From Sphingomonas sp. AX6 (GTDB lineage: Bacteria; Pseudomonadota; Alphaproteobacteria; Sphingomonadales; Sphingomonadaceae), in NCBI RefSeq assembly GCF_902506605.1, contig NZ_LR733979.1, positions 2,952,406 to 3,016,405 of the forward strand: a stretch of DNA of 64,000 nt, in the 5' to 3' direction. The number at the start of each line of letters is the position of its first letter. Position 1 is the first letter of the stretch. Under the pieces are notes generated by a model. It did not search any database. It was not told the DNA's origin and saw only the letters and a program-made list of their open reading frames with translations. Shown in pieces: positions 16,063-25,609 of this stretch. The translations under genes and the position numbers were made by a program.

Positions 16063-16977
16063 TTACGCGTCGATCTGGCGCTCGCCCTCGGCTGCCGTTT
16101 CCGGCTCGGTCGAAGCCGCAGGCGCTTCCGGCTCGGCGGCAGTGGGTGCTGCTTCCGCTGCGGCAGGCGTTGCTTCGGCGGCAGCGGGTGCTGCCTCGGC
16201 TTCAACGGCAGCAGGCGCTTCCGGCTCGCTCAGCGCTTCTTCCTTGGGCGGCTCGACCATGGCGCCGATGTCCTTGCCGGACTTCTGCATGGCTTCCTGG
16301 CCACCGCGAGTCGCGGCGATCGCCACGGCTTCGCAGTAGAGGCGGATCGCGCGCGCCGCGTCGTCATTCGCCGGAACCGGGAATGCGATGCCATCGGGCG
16401 AAACGTTCGAATCGAGGATCGCGACGACGGGGATACCCAGCGTGTTGGCTTCCTTGATCGCCAGCTCTTCCTTGTTCGCATCGATCACGAACATGATGTC
16501 GGGAATGCCGTTCAGGTCGCGGATACCGCCCAGCGACAGCTCCAGCTTGTCGCGCTCGCGGGTCAGGTTCAGCACTTCCTTCTTGGTCAGGCCTTGCGTG
16601 TCGCCCGACAGCTGCTCTTCGAGCGTCTTTAAGCGCTTGATCGAACCCGAGATCGTCTTCCAGTTGGTGAGCATCCCGCCCAGCCAACGATGGTTGACGA
16701 AATGCTGGCCCGACCGGCGCGCTGCCTCGGCGACGGGGTCCTGCGCCTGGCGCTTGGTGCCAACGAACAGGACCTTGCCACCGCCTGCGACTGACGCACT
16801 GATGAATTCGAGTGCGCGCGCGAACAGCGGAACGGTCTGCGACAGGTCCATGATGTGGACGCCGTTGCGATCGCCAAAGATGTAGGGCTTCATCTTCGGG
16901 TTCCAGCGATGCTTCTGGTGGCCGAAGTGGGCGCCAGCTTCAATGAGCTGGTGCATAGAGACGACAGGTGCCGCCAT
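16063..16977 (-). CDS. rpsB: 30S ribosomal protein S2 with acidic C-terminal tail
   Basis: 304-residue S2; the first ~240 residues match the family ([50 protein letters not shown]). The last ~60 residues are an Ala/Glu/Pro-rich tail absent from E. coli S2 (about 241 residues). ATG 16977 is chosen over a longer open frame because AAGGA lies about 9 nt upstream and the protein then begins [11 protein letters not shown]. The leader (16978-17100) contains an 8-bp stem that could mediate S2 feedback. First gene of the block running to fabZ. Confidence 0.96.
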   Translation of the reverse strand: MAAPVVSMHQLIEAGAHFGHQKHRWNPKMKPYIFGDRNGVHIMDLSQTVPLFARALEFISASVAGGGKVLFVGTKRQAQDPVAEAARRSGQHFVNHRWLGGMLTNWKTISGSIKRLKTLEEQLSGDTQGLTKKEVLNLTRERDKLELSLGGIRDLNGIPDIMFVIDANKEELAIKEANTLGIPVVAILDSNVSPDGIAFPVPANDDAARAIRLYCEAVAIAATRGGQEAMQKSGKDIGAMVEPPKEEALSEPEAPAAVEAEAAPAAAEATPAAAEAAPTAAEPEAPAASTEPETAAEGERQIDA

Positions 16978-17006
16978 AGGATCAGTTCCTTTTCCGGTTA
17001 AACCTC

Positions 17007-17071
17007 TGGGAAGCGGGAACCGAGGTCGGACTTCGAAAGCCCATATCGGCACCGGGTTATGTTGCTTCCCA
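17007..17071 (-). promoter_or_regulatory. Structured rpsB leader (closing stem)
   Basis: TGGGAAGC at 17007-17014 pairs with GCTTCCCA at 17064-17071, enclosing about 50 nt with further GC-rich pairing potential. It lies about 30-95 nt upstream of the rpsB ATG, where autogenous S2 leader elements are found in other bacteria. That it has this function is inferred. Confidence 0.4.
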
Positions 17072-17121
17072 TGCGGGATTGAGGATGCGCCATTAGCCGA
17101 GTGTCCTCGACGAATCAACCG

Positions 17122-17151
17122 TTGACATGGGGAACAGAGATGGAACATACC
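17122..17151 (+). promoter_or_regulatory. Putative promoter for the small membrane protein
   Basis: A perfect TTGACA at 17122-17127 is followed, 18 nt later, by CATACC (17146-17151), a weak -10. A LexA-like site fills the spacer. Orientation is towards the gene at 17237. Confidence 0.45.
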
Positions 17152-17168
17152 ATGTTCAACAGCGGTTC
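17132..17168. promoter_or_regulatory. Array of four LexA-like half-sites (tandem SOS boxes)
   Basis: Four half-sites occur with identical 7-bp gaps: GAAC 17132-17135, GAAC 17143-17146, GTTC 17154-17157, GTTC 17165-17168. The first and last pairs are each the alphaproteobacterial LexA box (GTTC-N7-GTTC or its reverse complement). The 11-bp period puts them on one face of the helix. A further GAAC is at 17172. They overlap and follow the TTGACA promoter, the right place for repression. Assignment to LexA is from the known consensus. Confidence 0.75.
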
Positions 17169-17236
17169 GCGGAACCAGATGGTTACCCGACTGTTACCGG
17201 CCCGACTCTCCGGGGCGGGAATCGATGGAGCCGAAC

Positions 17237-17464
17237 ATGGCAATCACGGTCGCAATTCTGGTTTTCGCAGGCGCGCTGGCGTTCACACTGTGGACGATCC
17301 ACGCCACCTTGGCCGATAAAAGCGACGTCATCCTCGCCCTGCTGCGCGGGCAGCCCGACCCACGTTTCGTGACCCAGCCCGCCGTTCGTATCAGCCTTCG
17401 TCCTGCTCCGGTGCGGGTGCGTTACGCGGCACAGCAGTCTGCGGATTGGCGCGCTGCCGCTTGA
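17237..17464 (+). CDS. Small single-pass membrane protein, predicted SOS-regulated
   Basis: 75-residue protein of unknown function. An N-terminal hydrophobic helix (about residues 2-22, ITVAILVFAGALAFTLW) is followed by a conserved-looking ADKSDVILALLRG segment and a cationic tail rich in Arg, Pro and Val. ATG 17237 is chosen over ATG 17225 because GGAG lies 6 nt before it. The 3' end overlaps the convergent pssA gene by about 74 bp. Upstream lie a TTGACA and four evenly spaced LexA-like half-sites, suggesting induction by DNA damage. Small SOS-induced membrane proteins in other bacteria (for example Caulobacter SidA) block cell division; that role is only an analogy here. Not certain to be a gene, but the regulatory site and ribosome-binding site support it. 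Confidence 0.65.
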   Translation: MAITVAILVFAGALAFTLWTIHATLADKSDVILALLRGQPDPRFVTQPAVRISLRPAPVRVRYAAQQSADWRAAA

Positions 17465-18194
17465 TCCGGCCATAAGAGCGGACCGAAAACGGGATCGATA
17501 GCAAATACAGGATTGCGATCACCGATAGTGCAGGCCAGGGCGCAGAAATCACCGCCGCCGCGACCGCCGCGACGATTACGATCGCCTCGAACCGTATGTT
17601 CTGCCGCAGCTTCACAGACGATGGCGAATAAGTAGCGATGCTGGACACCAACAGGACGGCGCACAGCAACAGCCACGGGCCGACCAGATAGGGTGACTGG
17701 AACACGGGTTCGCCGGTCCAGATCCACAGATAAAGCGGCAGGAACGCCAGGATCGCGCCTGCGGGTGCCGGAACCCCGGTCAGGAATCCCGCCGATTTAT
17801 GCGGCTGTTCCGCCAGATCGATCCGCGCATTGAACCGCGCCAGGCGAAGCGCTGCAAACACTGCATAGACGAGCGCGATCGCCCAGCCCCAGCGCGGCAC
17901 CGTCACCAGCGACCAGAGATAGACGATCAGCGCAGGTGCAACCCCGAACGCCAGACTGTCCGAAAGCGAATCGAGTTCCGCGCCGAATTTGCTTTCCCCG
18001 CGCAATGCCCGCGCGACGCGCCCGTCGAGTCCATCGAGCAACCCTGCGATCATGATCATCACGATCGCGCGTTCCCATTCGCCCGAAATCGCAAAGCGAA
18101 TGCCCGACAGGCCAAAACACATCGCCGCCGCGGTGATCGCATTGGGCGCGAGCGCGCGCAGCGGGATTCCGCGAGCTTGCCGGGGTGCACGCAT
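17391..18194 (-). CDS. pssA: CDP-diacylglycerol--serine O-phosphatidyltransferase
   Basis: 267-residue membrane enzyme that makes phosphatidylserine from CDP-diacylglycerol and serine. The CDP-alcohol phosphotransferase motif is present around residues 53-78 (DGLDGRVAR through GAELDSLSD, i.e. D-G-x2-A-R-x8-G-x3-D-x3-D). Several transmembrane helices follow. The ATG at 18194 overlaps the psd stop by one base (TAATG), so psd and pssA are translated together. The C-terminal coding region overlaps the convergent small gene at 17237. Confidence 0.95.
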   Translation of the reverse strand: MRAPRQARGIPLRALAPNAITAAAMCFGLSGIRFAISGEWERAIVMIMIAGLLDGLDGRVARALRGESKFGAELDSLSDSLAFGVAPALIVYLWSLVTVPRWGWAIALVYAVFAALRLARFNARIDLAEQPHKSAGFLTGVPAPAGAILAFLPLYLWIWTGEPVFQSPYLVGPWLLLCAVLLVSSIATYSPSSVKLRQNIRFEAIVIVAAVAAAVISAPWPALSVIAILYLLSIPFSVRSYGRIKRQRANPQTAVPRNAPAPEQDEG

Positions 18195-18925
18195 TATTGG
18201 GCGACACCGGTGGCGGGCGTTGCGCCGCGACGCCCGATCACGGTCTCACCCGCAATCGCGCGCTGTCCCAGCGCGACTTGCGGCGCGACATCGTCGGGCA
18301 GCCATACATCGACGCGGCTGCCGAAACGGATCAGGCCGAACCGCTGCCCTGCGACCACCATGTCACCGGGCTTCACGAAGGTCAGGATGCGACGTGCAAG
18401 CAGCCCTGCGATCTGGGTAACACCGATGCGCTCGCCGCGAACCCCCTCGATCACCATGTGCTGGCGCTCATTTTCCTCGCTCGCCTTGTCGAGTTCGGCG
18501 TTCAGGAACTTGCCCGAAATATAGACGACATCGCGCACGGTGCCGGGGATCGGCGCGCGATTGATGTGAACGTCGAACACCGACATGAAGATCGAAACCC
18601 GCACTAGCGACTTGTCGCCCAGCGCATTGTCGCCTGCCAACTCCGGCGGCAACGGCACGCGCTCGATCATCGAAACCAGCCCGTCGGCGGGCGATACGAT
18701 CAAATCATCGCCCTGAGGCGTGGTCCGCACCGGATCGCGAAAGAATGCCGCGACCCAGAGCGTAAACCCAGCCAGCGGCCAGAACAGGAACCATCCGCCG
18801 AGCCAAAGCCCGAGCAGCGTCACCGCGCCGGAAATGGCCAGATATTTGCGCCCTTCGGGATGAACGCTTGGAAATCGCCACTTCGCGGTCACGGTGCCGA
18901 CCGGCGGCTTTTCGAGTGATGTCAT
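18194..18925 (-). CDS. psd: Phosphatidylserine decarboxylase proenzyme
   Basis: 243-residue pyruvoyl-dependent enzyme that decarboxylates phosphatidylserine to phosphatidylethanolamine. Features of the short bacterial PSD-A class: two N-terminal hydrophobic segments, [26 protein letters not shown], and the self-cleavage site region RFGSRVD whose Ser becomes the pyruvoyl group. It precedes pssA, its metabolic partner, with a one-base overlap. Divergent from icd, with about 145 bp between. Confidence 0.95.
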   Translation of the reverse strand: MTSLEKPPVGTVTAKWRFPSVHPEGRKYLAISGAVTLLGLWLGGWFLFWPLAGFTLWVAAFFRDPVRTTPQGDDLIVSPADGLVSMIERVPLPPELAGDNALGDKSLVRVSIFMSVFDVHINRAPIPGTVRDVVYISGKFLNAELDKASEENERQHMVIEGVRGERIGVTQIAGLLARRILTFVKPGDMVVAGQRFGLIRFGSRVDVWLPDDVAPQVALGQRAIAGETVIGRRGATPATGVAQ

Positions 18926-19071
18926 GGTCGCGGTCTAACTACGGGGTTCACGCAATACAATGCCGCTTTGGTCGAAGCGTTCCGCCATGGCTCGCCCTGC
19001 CCCGGTTGATCCCGGCCCCGCCTGCCCCTAGGACGCCTGCCAACCCCTCCTCACAGACAAGCGAGAGATAG

Positions 19072-20292
19072 ATGGCGAAGATCAAGGTAAAGAATCCGGT
19101 CGTCGAGATCGACGGCGACGAAATGACCCGGATCATCTGGGAATGGATCCGCGAACGGCTGATCCTCCCCTATCTCGACATCGACCTCAAATATTACGAC
19201 CTCGGCGTCGAAAAGCGCGACGAAACCAACGACCAGATCACGATCGACAGCGCCAACGCGATCCGCGAACATGGCGTCGGGGTGAAGTGCGCGACGATCA
19301 CCCCCGACGAACAGCGGGTCGAGGAATTCGGCCTGAAAAAGATGTGGCGCTCGCCCAACGGCACGATCCGCAACATTCTGGGCGGCGTCGTCTTCCGCGA
19401 ACCGATCGTCATCAACAATGTGCCACGCCTGATCCCCGGCTGGACCAAGCCGATCGTCGTCGGCCGTCACGCGTTCGGCGACCAGTATAAGGCGACCGAT
19501 TTCAAGGTTCCTGGTGCCGGCAAGCTGACCATGAAATGGGAAGGCACCGACGGCCAGACGATCGAACATGAAGTGTTCGATTTCCCCGCATCGGGCGTCG
19601 CGATGGGCATGTACAATCTCGACGAATCGATCCGCGACTTTGCCCGCGCATCGCTGAACTATGGTCTCGGCCGCAACTGGCCGGTGTACCTGTCGACCAA
19701 GAACACGATCCTCAAGGCCTATGACGGTCGCTTCAAGGATATTTTCCAGGAAGTGTTCGAAGCGGAATTTGCGCCGCAGTTCAAGGATGCGGGCATCGTC
19801 TACGAACATCGCCTGATCGACGACATGGTCGCCAGCGCGCTGAAATGGCACGGCGAATTCGTCTGGGCCTGCAAGAACTACGACGGTGACGTGCAGTCGG
19901 ATCAGGTCGCACAGGGCTTCGGCTCGCTGGGCCTAATGACTTCGGTCCTGATGACTCCCGATGGGAAGACGATCGAAGCGGAAGCGGCGCACGGCACTGT
20001 CACGCGCCACTATCGCCAGCATCAGCAGGGCAAAGCCACCTCGACCAACCCGATCGCATCGATCTTCGCATGGACCGGCGGCCTAAAATATCGCGGCAAG
20101 TTCGACGAAACGCCCGACGTCGTGCGCTTCGCCGAAACGCTGGAAGCGGTCTGCATCAAGACCGTCGAAAGCGGTGCAATGACCAAGGATCTCGCGATCC
20201 TGATCGGCCCGGACCAGCCCTGGATGACGACCGAGCAGTTCTTCGAAGCAATCCGCGCCAACCTCGAAACCGAAATGGGTAGCTGGCAGTAA
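19072..20292 (+). CDS. icd: NADP-dependent isocitrate dehydrogenase
   Basis: 406-residue enzyme of the eukaryotic-like homodimeric NADP-IDH class, oxidising isocitrate to 2-oxoglutarate in the TCA cycle. Visible: [14 protein letters not shown] at the N-terminus, the substrate site [12 protein letters not shown] with the conserved Ser, [16 protein letters not shown], and the NADP-binding [12 protein letters not shown]. Starts at ATG 19072 after GAGAGA. A hairpin terminator lies 22 bp downstream. Single-gene transcription unit. Confidence 0.97.
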   Translation: MAKIKVKNPVVEIDGDEMTRIIWEWIRERLILPYLDIDLKYYDLGVEKRDETNDQITIDSANAIREHGVGVKCATITPDEQRVEEFGLKKMWRSPNGTIRNILGGVVFREPIVINNVPRLIPGWTKPIVVGRHAFGDQYKATDFKVPGAGKLTMKWEGTDGQTIEHEVFDFPASGVAMGMYNLDESIRDFARASLNYGLGRNWPVYLSTKNTILKAYDGRFKDIFQEVFEAEFAPQFKDAGIVYEHRLIDDMVASALKWHGEFVWACKNYDGDVQSDQVAQGFGSLGLMTSVLMTPDGKTIEAEAAHGTVTRHYRQHQQGKATSTNPIASIFAWTGGLKYRGKFDETPDVVRFAETLEAVCIKTVESGAMTKDLAILIGPDQPWMTTEQFFEAIRANLETEMGSWQ

Positions 20293-20313
20293 GCTATTCG
20301 TTCAGGTTACTAG

Positions 20314-20350
20314 AAAGCCGCCGGAAGCATTCGCTTTCGGCGGCTTTTTG
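20314..20350 (+). terminator. Rho-independent terminator after icd
   Basis: AAGCCGCCGGAAGC pairs with GCTTTCGGCGGCTT around a short loop and is followed by TTTTG. It lies 22 bp after the icd stop. Confidence 0.85.
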
Positions 20351-20374
20351 TTTGACCCCGAATACCTGCAAGCC

Positions 20375-20447
20375 CGTCATTCCCGCGGAGGCGGGAATCC
20401 ATAAGCCATGTCGGATATTATGGGTTCCCGCCTTCGCGGGAATGACG
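20375..20447. repeat. REP-like inverted repeat, type F
   Basis: CGTCATTCCCGCGGAGGCGG and its near complement (GGTTCCCGCCTTCGCGGGAA then TGACG) frame about 30 bp of spacer. The only clear copy of this type in the window; located between icd and guaA. Confidence 0.8.
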
Positions 20448-20490
20448 TTGATAAATTTGGCTACTGACGTGGCGGCGCGTTACCGCGCCG

Positions 20491-20538
20491 AATAAATCGG
20501 GTGACCGCGCCCCGCGCGGTCACTTCGTCCGATTTATT
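20491..20538. terminator. Extended inverted repeat at the guaA stop codon
   Basis: AATAAATCGG at 20491-20500 pairs with CCGATTTATT at 20529-20538, and the inner arms GTGACCGCGC and GCGCGGTCAC also pair. The guaA stop codon lies within the outer arm. It is likely a terminator, possibly bidirectional. Confidence 0.6.
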
Positions 20539-22090
20539 CCCATTCGATCGTCCCCGGCGGCTTCGACGTGTAGTCATAGGTTACGCGGTTCACGCCGCGC
20601 ACCTCGTTGACGATCCGCGTCGCCACCCGCGGCAGGAAATCGCCCGGGAAACCGAATACTTCCGCGGTCATTCCGTCGGTCGACGTCACCGCCCGCAATG
20701 CCAGCACATTGTCATAGGTTCGCCCGTCGCCCATCACCCCGACACTGCGAACCGGCAGCAGCACGGCAAACGCCTGCCAGATCGCGTCGTACAGTCCGGC
20801 GTTGCGGATTTCCTCGAGATAGATTGCGTCCGCCTTTCGAAGGATATCGCAGCGTTCCTTGGTGACTTCCCCGGGAATGCGGATCGCCAGCCCCGGCCCC
20901 GGAAACGGATGCCGCCCGACGAAAATCTCCGGCAGGCCAAGTTCACGACCCAGCGCGCGAACCTCGTCCTTGAACAATTCGCGTAGCGGTTCGACGAGTT
21001 GCATGTTCATGCGCTCGGGCAGGCCGCCGACATTGTGGTGGCTCTTGATCGTCACCGACGGCCCGCCGGTGAAGCTGACGCTTTCGATCACGTCGGGGTA
21101 TAGCGTGCCTTGCGCGAGGAAACCCGCACCGCCGATCTTTTTGGCTTCGTCTTCAAACACATCGATGAAGGTCTTGCCAATGAACTTCCGCTTTGCCTCC
21201 GGGTCGGTCAGCCCGGCCAGGCCATTCAGGAAAAGCGCCTCGGCGTTCACATGGACGAGCGGGATGTTGTAAGCGCCGCGGAACAGGCTGACGACCTGAT
21301 CGGCTTCCCCTGCCCGCATCAATCCGTGATCGACGAACACGCAGGTCAGCTGGTCGCCGATCGCTTCATGGATCAGCACCGCCGCCACCGCTGAATCGAC
21401 CCCGCCGGACAAGCCGCAGATGACCTTGCCATCGCCCACCTGCGCCCGGATTTCGGCGATCTTGGCGTCACGGAACTCGGCCATCGTCCAATCACCCGCC
21501 AAACCGCAGACATGGCGCGCGAAATTGGCGATCAGCCGCCCGCCATCGGGGGTGTGCACGACCTCGGGGTGGAACTGCATCGCATAATAGCGCTTCGCGT
21601 CGTTCGCGATCACCGCAAAGGGCGCCCCGGGACTGGACGCGACCGGGCGGAACCCGTCAGCCAGCGCCGTCACCTTGTCGCCGTGGCTCATCCACACCTG
21701 ATGCGTTTCACCCTCAGCCCACATGCCGTCGAACAGCTCGCAGCGATCGGCGATCTCGATAAACGCACGCCCGAATTCACCCGAATCGCCCAGCGTCACT
21801 TCGCCGCCCAGCTGGTGCATCATCACCTGTTGCCCGTAACAGATGCCCAGCACCGGCAATCCGCTGTCGAAGATCACGTCCGGCACGCGCGGCGATTCCG
21901 CGTCCAGCACCGATGCGGGACTGCCCGACAGGATCACACCCGCCGGCTTCAAGCGCTCGAACGCCTCGGCGGCAGTCGTGAAGGGCGCAATCTCGGAATA
22001 GACCCCCGCCTCGCGCACGCGGCGCGCGATCAGCTGGGTTACCTGGCTGCCGAAATCGACGATGAGGATGTTCTGCGTGGGGCTGTCCAT
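20534..22090 (-). CDS. guaA: GMP synthase (glutamine-hydrolysing)
   Basis: 518-residue two-domain enzyme converting XMP to GMP. The N-terminal class I glutamine amidotransferase domain carries the nucleophile in LGICYGQQ and the His/Glu pair ([10 protein letters not shown]). The ATP-pyrophosphatase domain has the P-loop [12 protein letters not shown], and the C-terminal dimerisation domain ends PPGTIEWE. Full length. The 3' end lies in a long inverted repeat that probably terminates transcription. Confidence 0.97.
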   Translation of the reverse strand: MDSPTQNILIVDFGSQVTQLIARRVREAGVYSEIAPFTTAAEAFERLKPAGVILSGSPASVLDAESPRVPDVIFDSGLPVLGICYGQQVMMHQLGGEVTLGDSGEFGRAFIEIADRCELFDGMWAEGETHQVWMSHGDKVTALADGFRPVASSPGAPFAVIANDAKRYYAMQFHPEVVHTPDGGRLIANFARHVCGLAGDWTMAEFRDAKIAEIRAQVGDGKVICGLSGGVDSAVAAVLIHEAIGDQLTCVFVDHGLMRAGEADQVVSLFRGAYNIPLVHVNAEALFLNGLAGLTDPEAKRKFIGKTFIDVFEDEAKKIGGAGFLAQGTLYPDVIESVSFTGGPSVTIKSHHNVGGLPERMNMQLVEPLRELFKDEVRALGRELGLPEIFVGRHPFPGPGLAIRIPGEVTKERCDILRKADAIYLEEIRNAGLYDAIWQAFAVLLPVRSVGVMGDGRTYDNVLALRAVTSTDGMTAEVFGFPGDFLPRVATRIVNEVRGVNRVTYDYTSKPPGTIEWE

Positions 22091-22141
22091 GCGCGACCGC
22101 TTAGCCAGAAGCGCGCGGCTGGGAAAGGGGCGATCCTGAGA

Positions 22142-22726
22142 TCAGGGTCCGCAGGTCCACAGCCCCTGATAGCGCCGCTCAGCCCCGTCGGCGCGCTGCG
22201 CCAGCAAGGTTGCGGCATAGGCAGGCGATTCGCCACCCGACCTGCGCTCGCCGCGATCGATCGTCACGGTCATGCCGCGCCCGCCGAATGCGATGCCACG
22301 CTCCATCGCGCCGAAGCCCCCAGCAGAGCGCGCCATCAAGCGCTCGGCGTAACCGCCATTGCGGATCACCGCGACGCCGCGCGCGTCATCGCCGACATCG
22401 GCGCGCGCGATCATCAAAGATTGACGCGCGTCTGCAAGCCGGAAGCCACAGGCGAGTTCGCCAGGCAGGTCGGCTGCGTCGTCGGGCTGGAGTGGGGCGA
22501 GCGCAATCTCCGACCCGTCCCCGCCCTGGGTCTCGCCGATCGCGGGCTCTGGCGCATTGACGACCGGTTCTTCCGCTGGCGGCGGCGGCGATGGTTCCGT
22601 CGGCATCCCTTCAGGCTGACCTACATTCGTCGGCGCCGCCACGTCAACGTCGGCATCATTCGACACCGGCGCTTCCGAACAGGCGATCAGCGCCAGCGGC
22701 GCGGCGAACAGGAACATGGTTTTCAT
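22142..22726 (-). CDS. Putative lipoprotein
   Basis: 194-residue protein of unknown function. The N-terminus MKTMFLFAAPLALIACSEAP is a lipoprotein signal with a lipobox (LIAC, Cys at about 16). A Pro/Glu-rich linker follows, then a C-terminal domain of about 110 residues with two further Cys (ELACGFR and LWTCGP) that could pair. ATG 22726 is chosen because it starts the signal peptide; an upstream open stretch does not. Lies between guaA and the S9A peptidase on the same strand. No family recognised. Confidence 0.8.
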   Translation of the reverse strand: MKTMFLFAAPLALIACSEAPVSNDADVDVAAPTNVGQPEGMPTEPSPPPPAEEPVVNAPEPAIGETQGGDGSEIALAPLQPDDAADLPGELACGFRLADARQSLMIARADVGDDARGVAVIRNGGYAERLMARSAGGFGAMERGIAFGGRGMTVTIDRGERRSGGESPAYAATLLAQRADGAERRYQGLWTCGP

Positions 22727-22764
22727 GCACCTGCCAACGACCGCGCGGCTGTGCGCGTTCCCGC

Positions 22765-24918
22765 TTACTCGACGTTCTTGACCGTCATTCCCGTCCACTT
22801 CGCCGCGAAAGCCCACAGGTCGGCGGTCTCCTCGATCACCTTGTCCGTCGGCTTGCCCGAACCGTGCCCAGCGCGGGTTTCGATGCGCACCAGATGCGGC
22901 TTCGGTCCGATATCCGCGGCCTGGATCGCTGCGGTGTATTTGAAGGTGTGACCCGGCACCACACGATCGTCGGTATCCGCCGTGGTCGCCAGAATCGCCG
23001 GATATTCCTTGCCCTCAGCAACATTGTGGTACGGCGAATAGGCATAGAGCGCCCTGAAATCGGTCTCCTTCGCCGGATAGCCGTAATCGTCGACCCAGTA
23101 GCGCCCGGCCGTGAACTTGTCGAAACGGGTCATGTCCATCACGCCGACCGCAGGCAGTGCCGCCGCGAACAATTCCGGGCGCTGATTGGTGACCGCACCG
23201 ACCAGAAGGCCACCGTTCGACCCGCCCTGGATCGCCAACTTGTCCTCGGTCGTCACGCCTTGCGCGATCAGGTCTTCGGCCGCGCCGATAAAGTCGTCGA
23301 ACACGTTTTGCTTATTGGCCAGACGCCCGCCATCGTGCCACGCCTTGCCATATTCGCCACCGCCACGAATGTTCGCGACCGCCAGCACCCCGCCCTGCTC
23401 CATCCACGCGACGCGCGACGAGGCGAAGCTCGGCAGCACGGGAATGTTGAAGCCACCATAGGCGTAGAGCAACGTCGGCGCGGGGCCTGTCATCCCCTTT
23501 TTGCGGACGATGAACATGGGGACGCGGGTGCCGTCCTTCGAATTATAGAAACGCTGGGTGACATCATATTGCGCGGGGTCGAAATCGACTTTCGGCTGCG
23601 CCCACGGCGTCATCGCACCTGATTTCACGTCGTAACGATAGATGGTGGTCGGCGTCGCAAAGCTCGTGAAGGCGAAGAACGCCTCGTCGCGCCCCTGATC
23701 GCCCGCGACCCCGCCAACCGTGCCGATGCCCGGCAGCGTGATCGCACCATCGGGCTTGCCGTCCATCGTGAAGCGCCGCACTTCGGTCTTCGCATCGACC
23801 AGATAGGCGAGCATCAAGCGGTCGCCGACGATCGATGCGCCCGACAGCACTGCATCGTCCTGCGGCACCAGATCGGTGATGACCGGCGTCGCGCCCGACA
23901 CGTCCATCTTCACGACCTTGGTACGCTGTGCGTCCTTGTTGGTCGTGAAATAGAGCGTTTCGCCGCTGCTGCCGATCGCGGTCCAGTCGTTCTCCAGCCC
24001 CTGGATGACCGTGCGCGGCTTCGCGCCCGGCTTCGACAGGTCGAGCAAAGTCACTTCGTAGCGATTGTCGGTGCCTTCGCTGGTGGTAATGATCAGCCAG
24101 CGCCCGTCATCGGTGACGCTGGCAAAATGGCCCAGCTTGGGCCGGTCGGGCGTCGCATAGATCAGCGTGTCGGCGCTTTGCGGCGTGCCCAGACGGTGAA
24201 AATAAACCTTCTGATTCTCGTTCAGCGCCTGGAACTCCTGCCCCTCGGCAGGCTGTTCGAAGCGCGAATAATAGAAGCCCGATCCGTCCTTCGCCCAATC
24301 TAGGTTGGAGAACTTCACCCACTCGACCGTGTCGCTGGTTTCCTTACCCGTCGCGACGTCCAGCACCTTGACCGTGCGCCAGTCCGATCCGCCGTCCTGA
24401 ATGGTATAAAGGATCTTGCTGCCATCCTCGCTGGCCACCCATTCGCCAAGCGCCGTCGCGCCATCGGCTGACCAGGTGTTGGGGTCGATCAGCACCCGCC
24501 CCTGTCCGTTCAGGCTATCACGGACATACAGCACAGCCTGATTCTGAAGCCCGGAATTATGGCTGTAGAAATAACGGTCGCCCTTGTGGACGGGAATACC
24601 GAAGCGCTCGTAATCGAACAGAGCGGTCAGCCGTTGCTTGAAGATGTCGCGGCCCGGCAACGTCGCCAGATAAGCGTCGGTCACCTGGTTCTGCGCCGCG
24701 ACCCAGCTTGCGACCTCCTTGTACTCGCGGACGTCGTTTTCCAGCCAGCGATACGGGTCCGCCACTTTCACCCCGAACTGCTCGTCCACCACGTTCACAC
24801 GGCGCGTATCGGGATAGTTCAGGGGTGCAGTCATGCTGGTCGTTGTCTCCGATATGGGTTGGGCAAATACGGGGGCTGCGAACAGCAGCGGCAGGGCGAG
24901 CAGCGACATACGGCGCAT
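22765..24918 (-). CDS. Prolyl oligopeptidase family serine peptidase (S9A), secreted
   Basis: 717-residue enzyme with an N-terminal signal peptide (MRRMSLLALPLLFAAPVFAQ), a beta-propeller domain and a C-terminal alpha/beta-hydrolase domain. The catalytic Ser lies in GGSNGGLL (about residue 567), the Asp in DDRVVPGHTFKY (about 650) and the His in TRAGHGSGKP (about 685). Cleaves short peptides after proline, here probably in the periplasm. Its start region is directly downstream of the rplQ terminator. Confidence 0.93.
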   Translation of the reverse strand: MRRMSLLALPLLFAAPVFAQPISETTTSMTAPLNYPDTRRVNVVDEQFGVKVADPYRWLENDVREYKEVASWVAAQNQVTDAYLATLPGRDIFKQRLTALFDYERFGIPVHKGDRYFYSHNSGLQNQAVLYVRDSLNGQGRVLIDPNTWSADGATALGEWVASEDGSKILYTIQDGGSDWRTVKVLDVATGKETSDTVEWVKFSNLDWAKDGSGFYYSRFEQPAEGQEFQALNENQKVYFHRLGTPQSADTLIYATPDRPKLGHFASVTDDGRWLIITTSEGTDNRYEVTLLDLSKPGAKPRTVIQGLENDWTAIGSSGETLYFTTNKDAQRTKVVKMDVSGATPVITDLVPQDDAVLSGASIVGDRLMLAYLVDAKTEVRRFTMDGKPDGAITLPGIGTVGGVAGDQGRDEAFFAFTSFATPTTIYRYDVKSGAMTPWAQPKVDFDPAQYDVTQRFYNSKDGTRVPMFIVRKKGMTGPAPTLLYAYGGFNIPVLPSFASSRVAWMEQGGVLAVANIRGGGEYGKAWHDGGRLANKQNVFDDFIGAAEDLIAQGVTTEDKLAIQGGSNGGLLVGAVTNQRPELFAAALPAVGVMDMTRFDKFTAGRYWVDDYGYPAKETDFRALYAYSPYHNVAEGKEYPAILATTADTDDRVVPGHTFKYTAAIQAADIGPKPHLVRIETRAGHGSGKPTDKVIEETADLWAFAAKWTGMTVKNVE

Positions 24919-24935
24919 GAAACAATGTCTCCGAA

Positions 24936-24974
24936 ACGAGAAAGAGGCCGCACCCTAGAAAGGGGCGACCTCTT
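24936..24974 (-). terminator. Rho-independent terminator after rplQ
   Basis: On the minus strand AAGAGGTCGCCCC pairs imperfectly with GGGTGCGGCCTCTT, followed by TCTCGTTTC. It should end the alpha operon before the peptidase gene. Confidence 0.65.
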
Positions 24975-25001
24975 GCTCAAGTATCGAATGATACGGACGA
25001 A

Positions 25002-25424
25002 TTACGCCGCGTCTTCGAAATCCTCGTCGCCCATCACCGGACCCGAATCCTGGCCCTTGGCCGACACGTCGCGATCGACGAATTCGATGATCGCCATCGG
25101 CGACGCGTCCGACATGCGCGGACCCATCTTGATGACGCGGGTATAACCGCCATTACGATCCGCATAGCGTGTGGCCAGCGTGTCGAACAGCTTCTGAAGC
25201 TGCGCGTCGTCGAGCAGACGCGCATGCGCGAGACGACGGTTCGAAAGCCCGCCCTTCTTCGCCAGCGTGATCAGCTTTTCGATGTACGGGCGCAGTTCCT
25301 TTGCCTTGGCGACGGTGGTGGTGATCTGTTCGTGCTTGATCAGCGCTGCCGACATGTTGCGGAACAGGGCAATGCGGTGGGCCGAGGTCCGCTGAAGCTT
25401 ACGGCCGCCTACGCGATGACGCAT
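25002..25424 (-). CDS. rplQ: 50S ribosomal protein L17
   Basis: 140-residue L17. The N-terminus [20 protein letters not shown] and the segment [15 protein letters not shown] are diagnostic. The last ~20 residues are an acidic tail beyond the E. coli length (127). Last gene of the alpha operon, 186 bp after rpoA across a REP-like repeat, and followed by a hairpin terminator. Confidence 0.97.
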   Translation of the reverse strand: MRHRVGGRKLQRTSAHRIALFRNMSAALIKHEQITTTVAKAKELRPYIEKLITLAKKGGLSNRRLAHARLLDDAQLQKLFDTLATRYADRNGGYTRVIKMGPRMSDASPMAIIEFVDRDVSAKGQDSGPVMGDEDFEDAA

Positions 25425-25506
25425 GGTATTTCCTTCTCGTTCGTATCGGGGCCGTTTTACGGAGATCCCCGAGCCAGGTGGGACGGTAAGCCACCCAATT
25501 AATATC

Positions 25507-25587
25507 CGTCACCCCAGCAAAAGCTGGGGCCTCATGCCTCAGACCGCTCGCTGGCAGCCTGATATCCCAGCCTGCGCTGGGATGACG
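25507..25587. repeat. REP-like inverted repeat, type D
   Basis: CGTCACCCCAGC/GCTGGGG and CCCAGCCTGCGCTGGG/TGACG hairpins, inverted relative to each other, between rpoA and rplQ. Confidence 0.85.
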
Positions 25588-25609
25588 AGGTTTGGGTTGA
25601 GCCTCAGGC

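Noticed and set aside
16978..17148. N-terminal extension of S2
   Set aside because: Not S2-like and would cover the leader and ribosome-binding site; ATG 16977 has a proper AAGGA.
17225..17236. Upstream ATG at 17225 for the small membrane protein
   Set aside because: The ATG at 17237 has GGAG at 6 nt and begins right at the membrane helix; 17225 has only a weaker G-rich leader.
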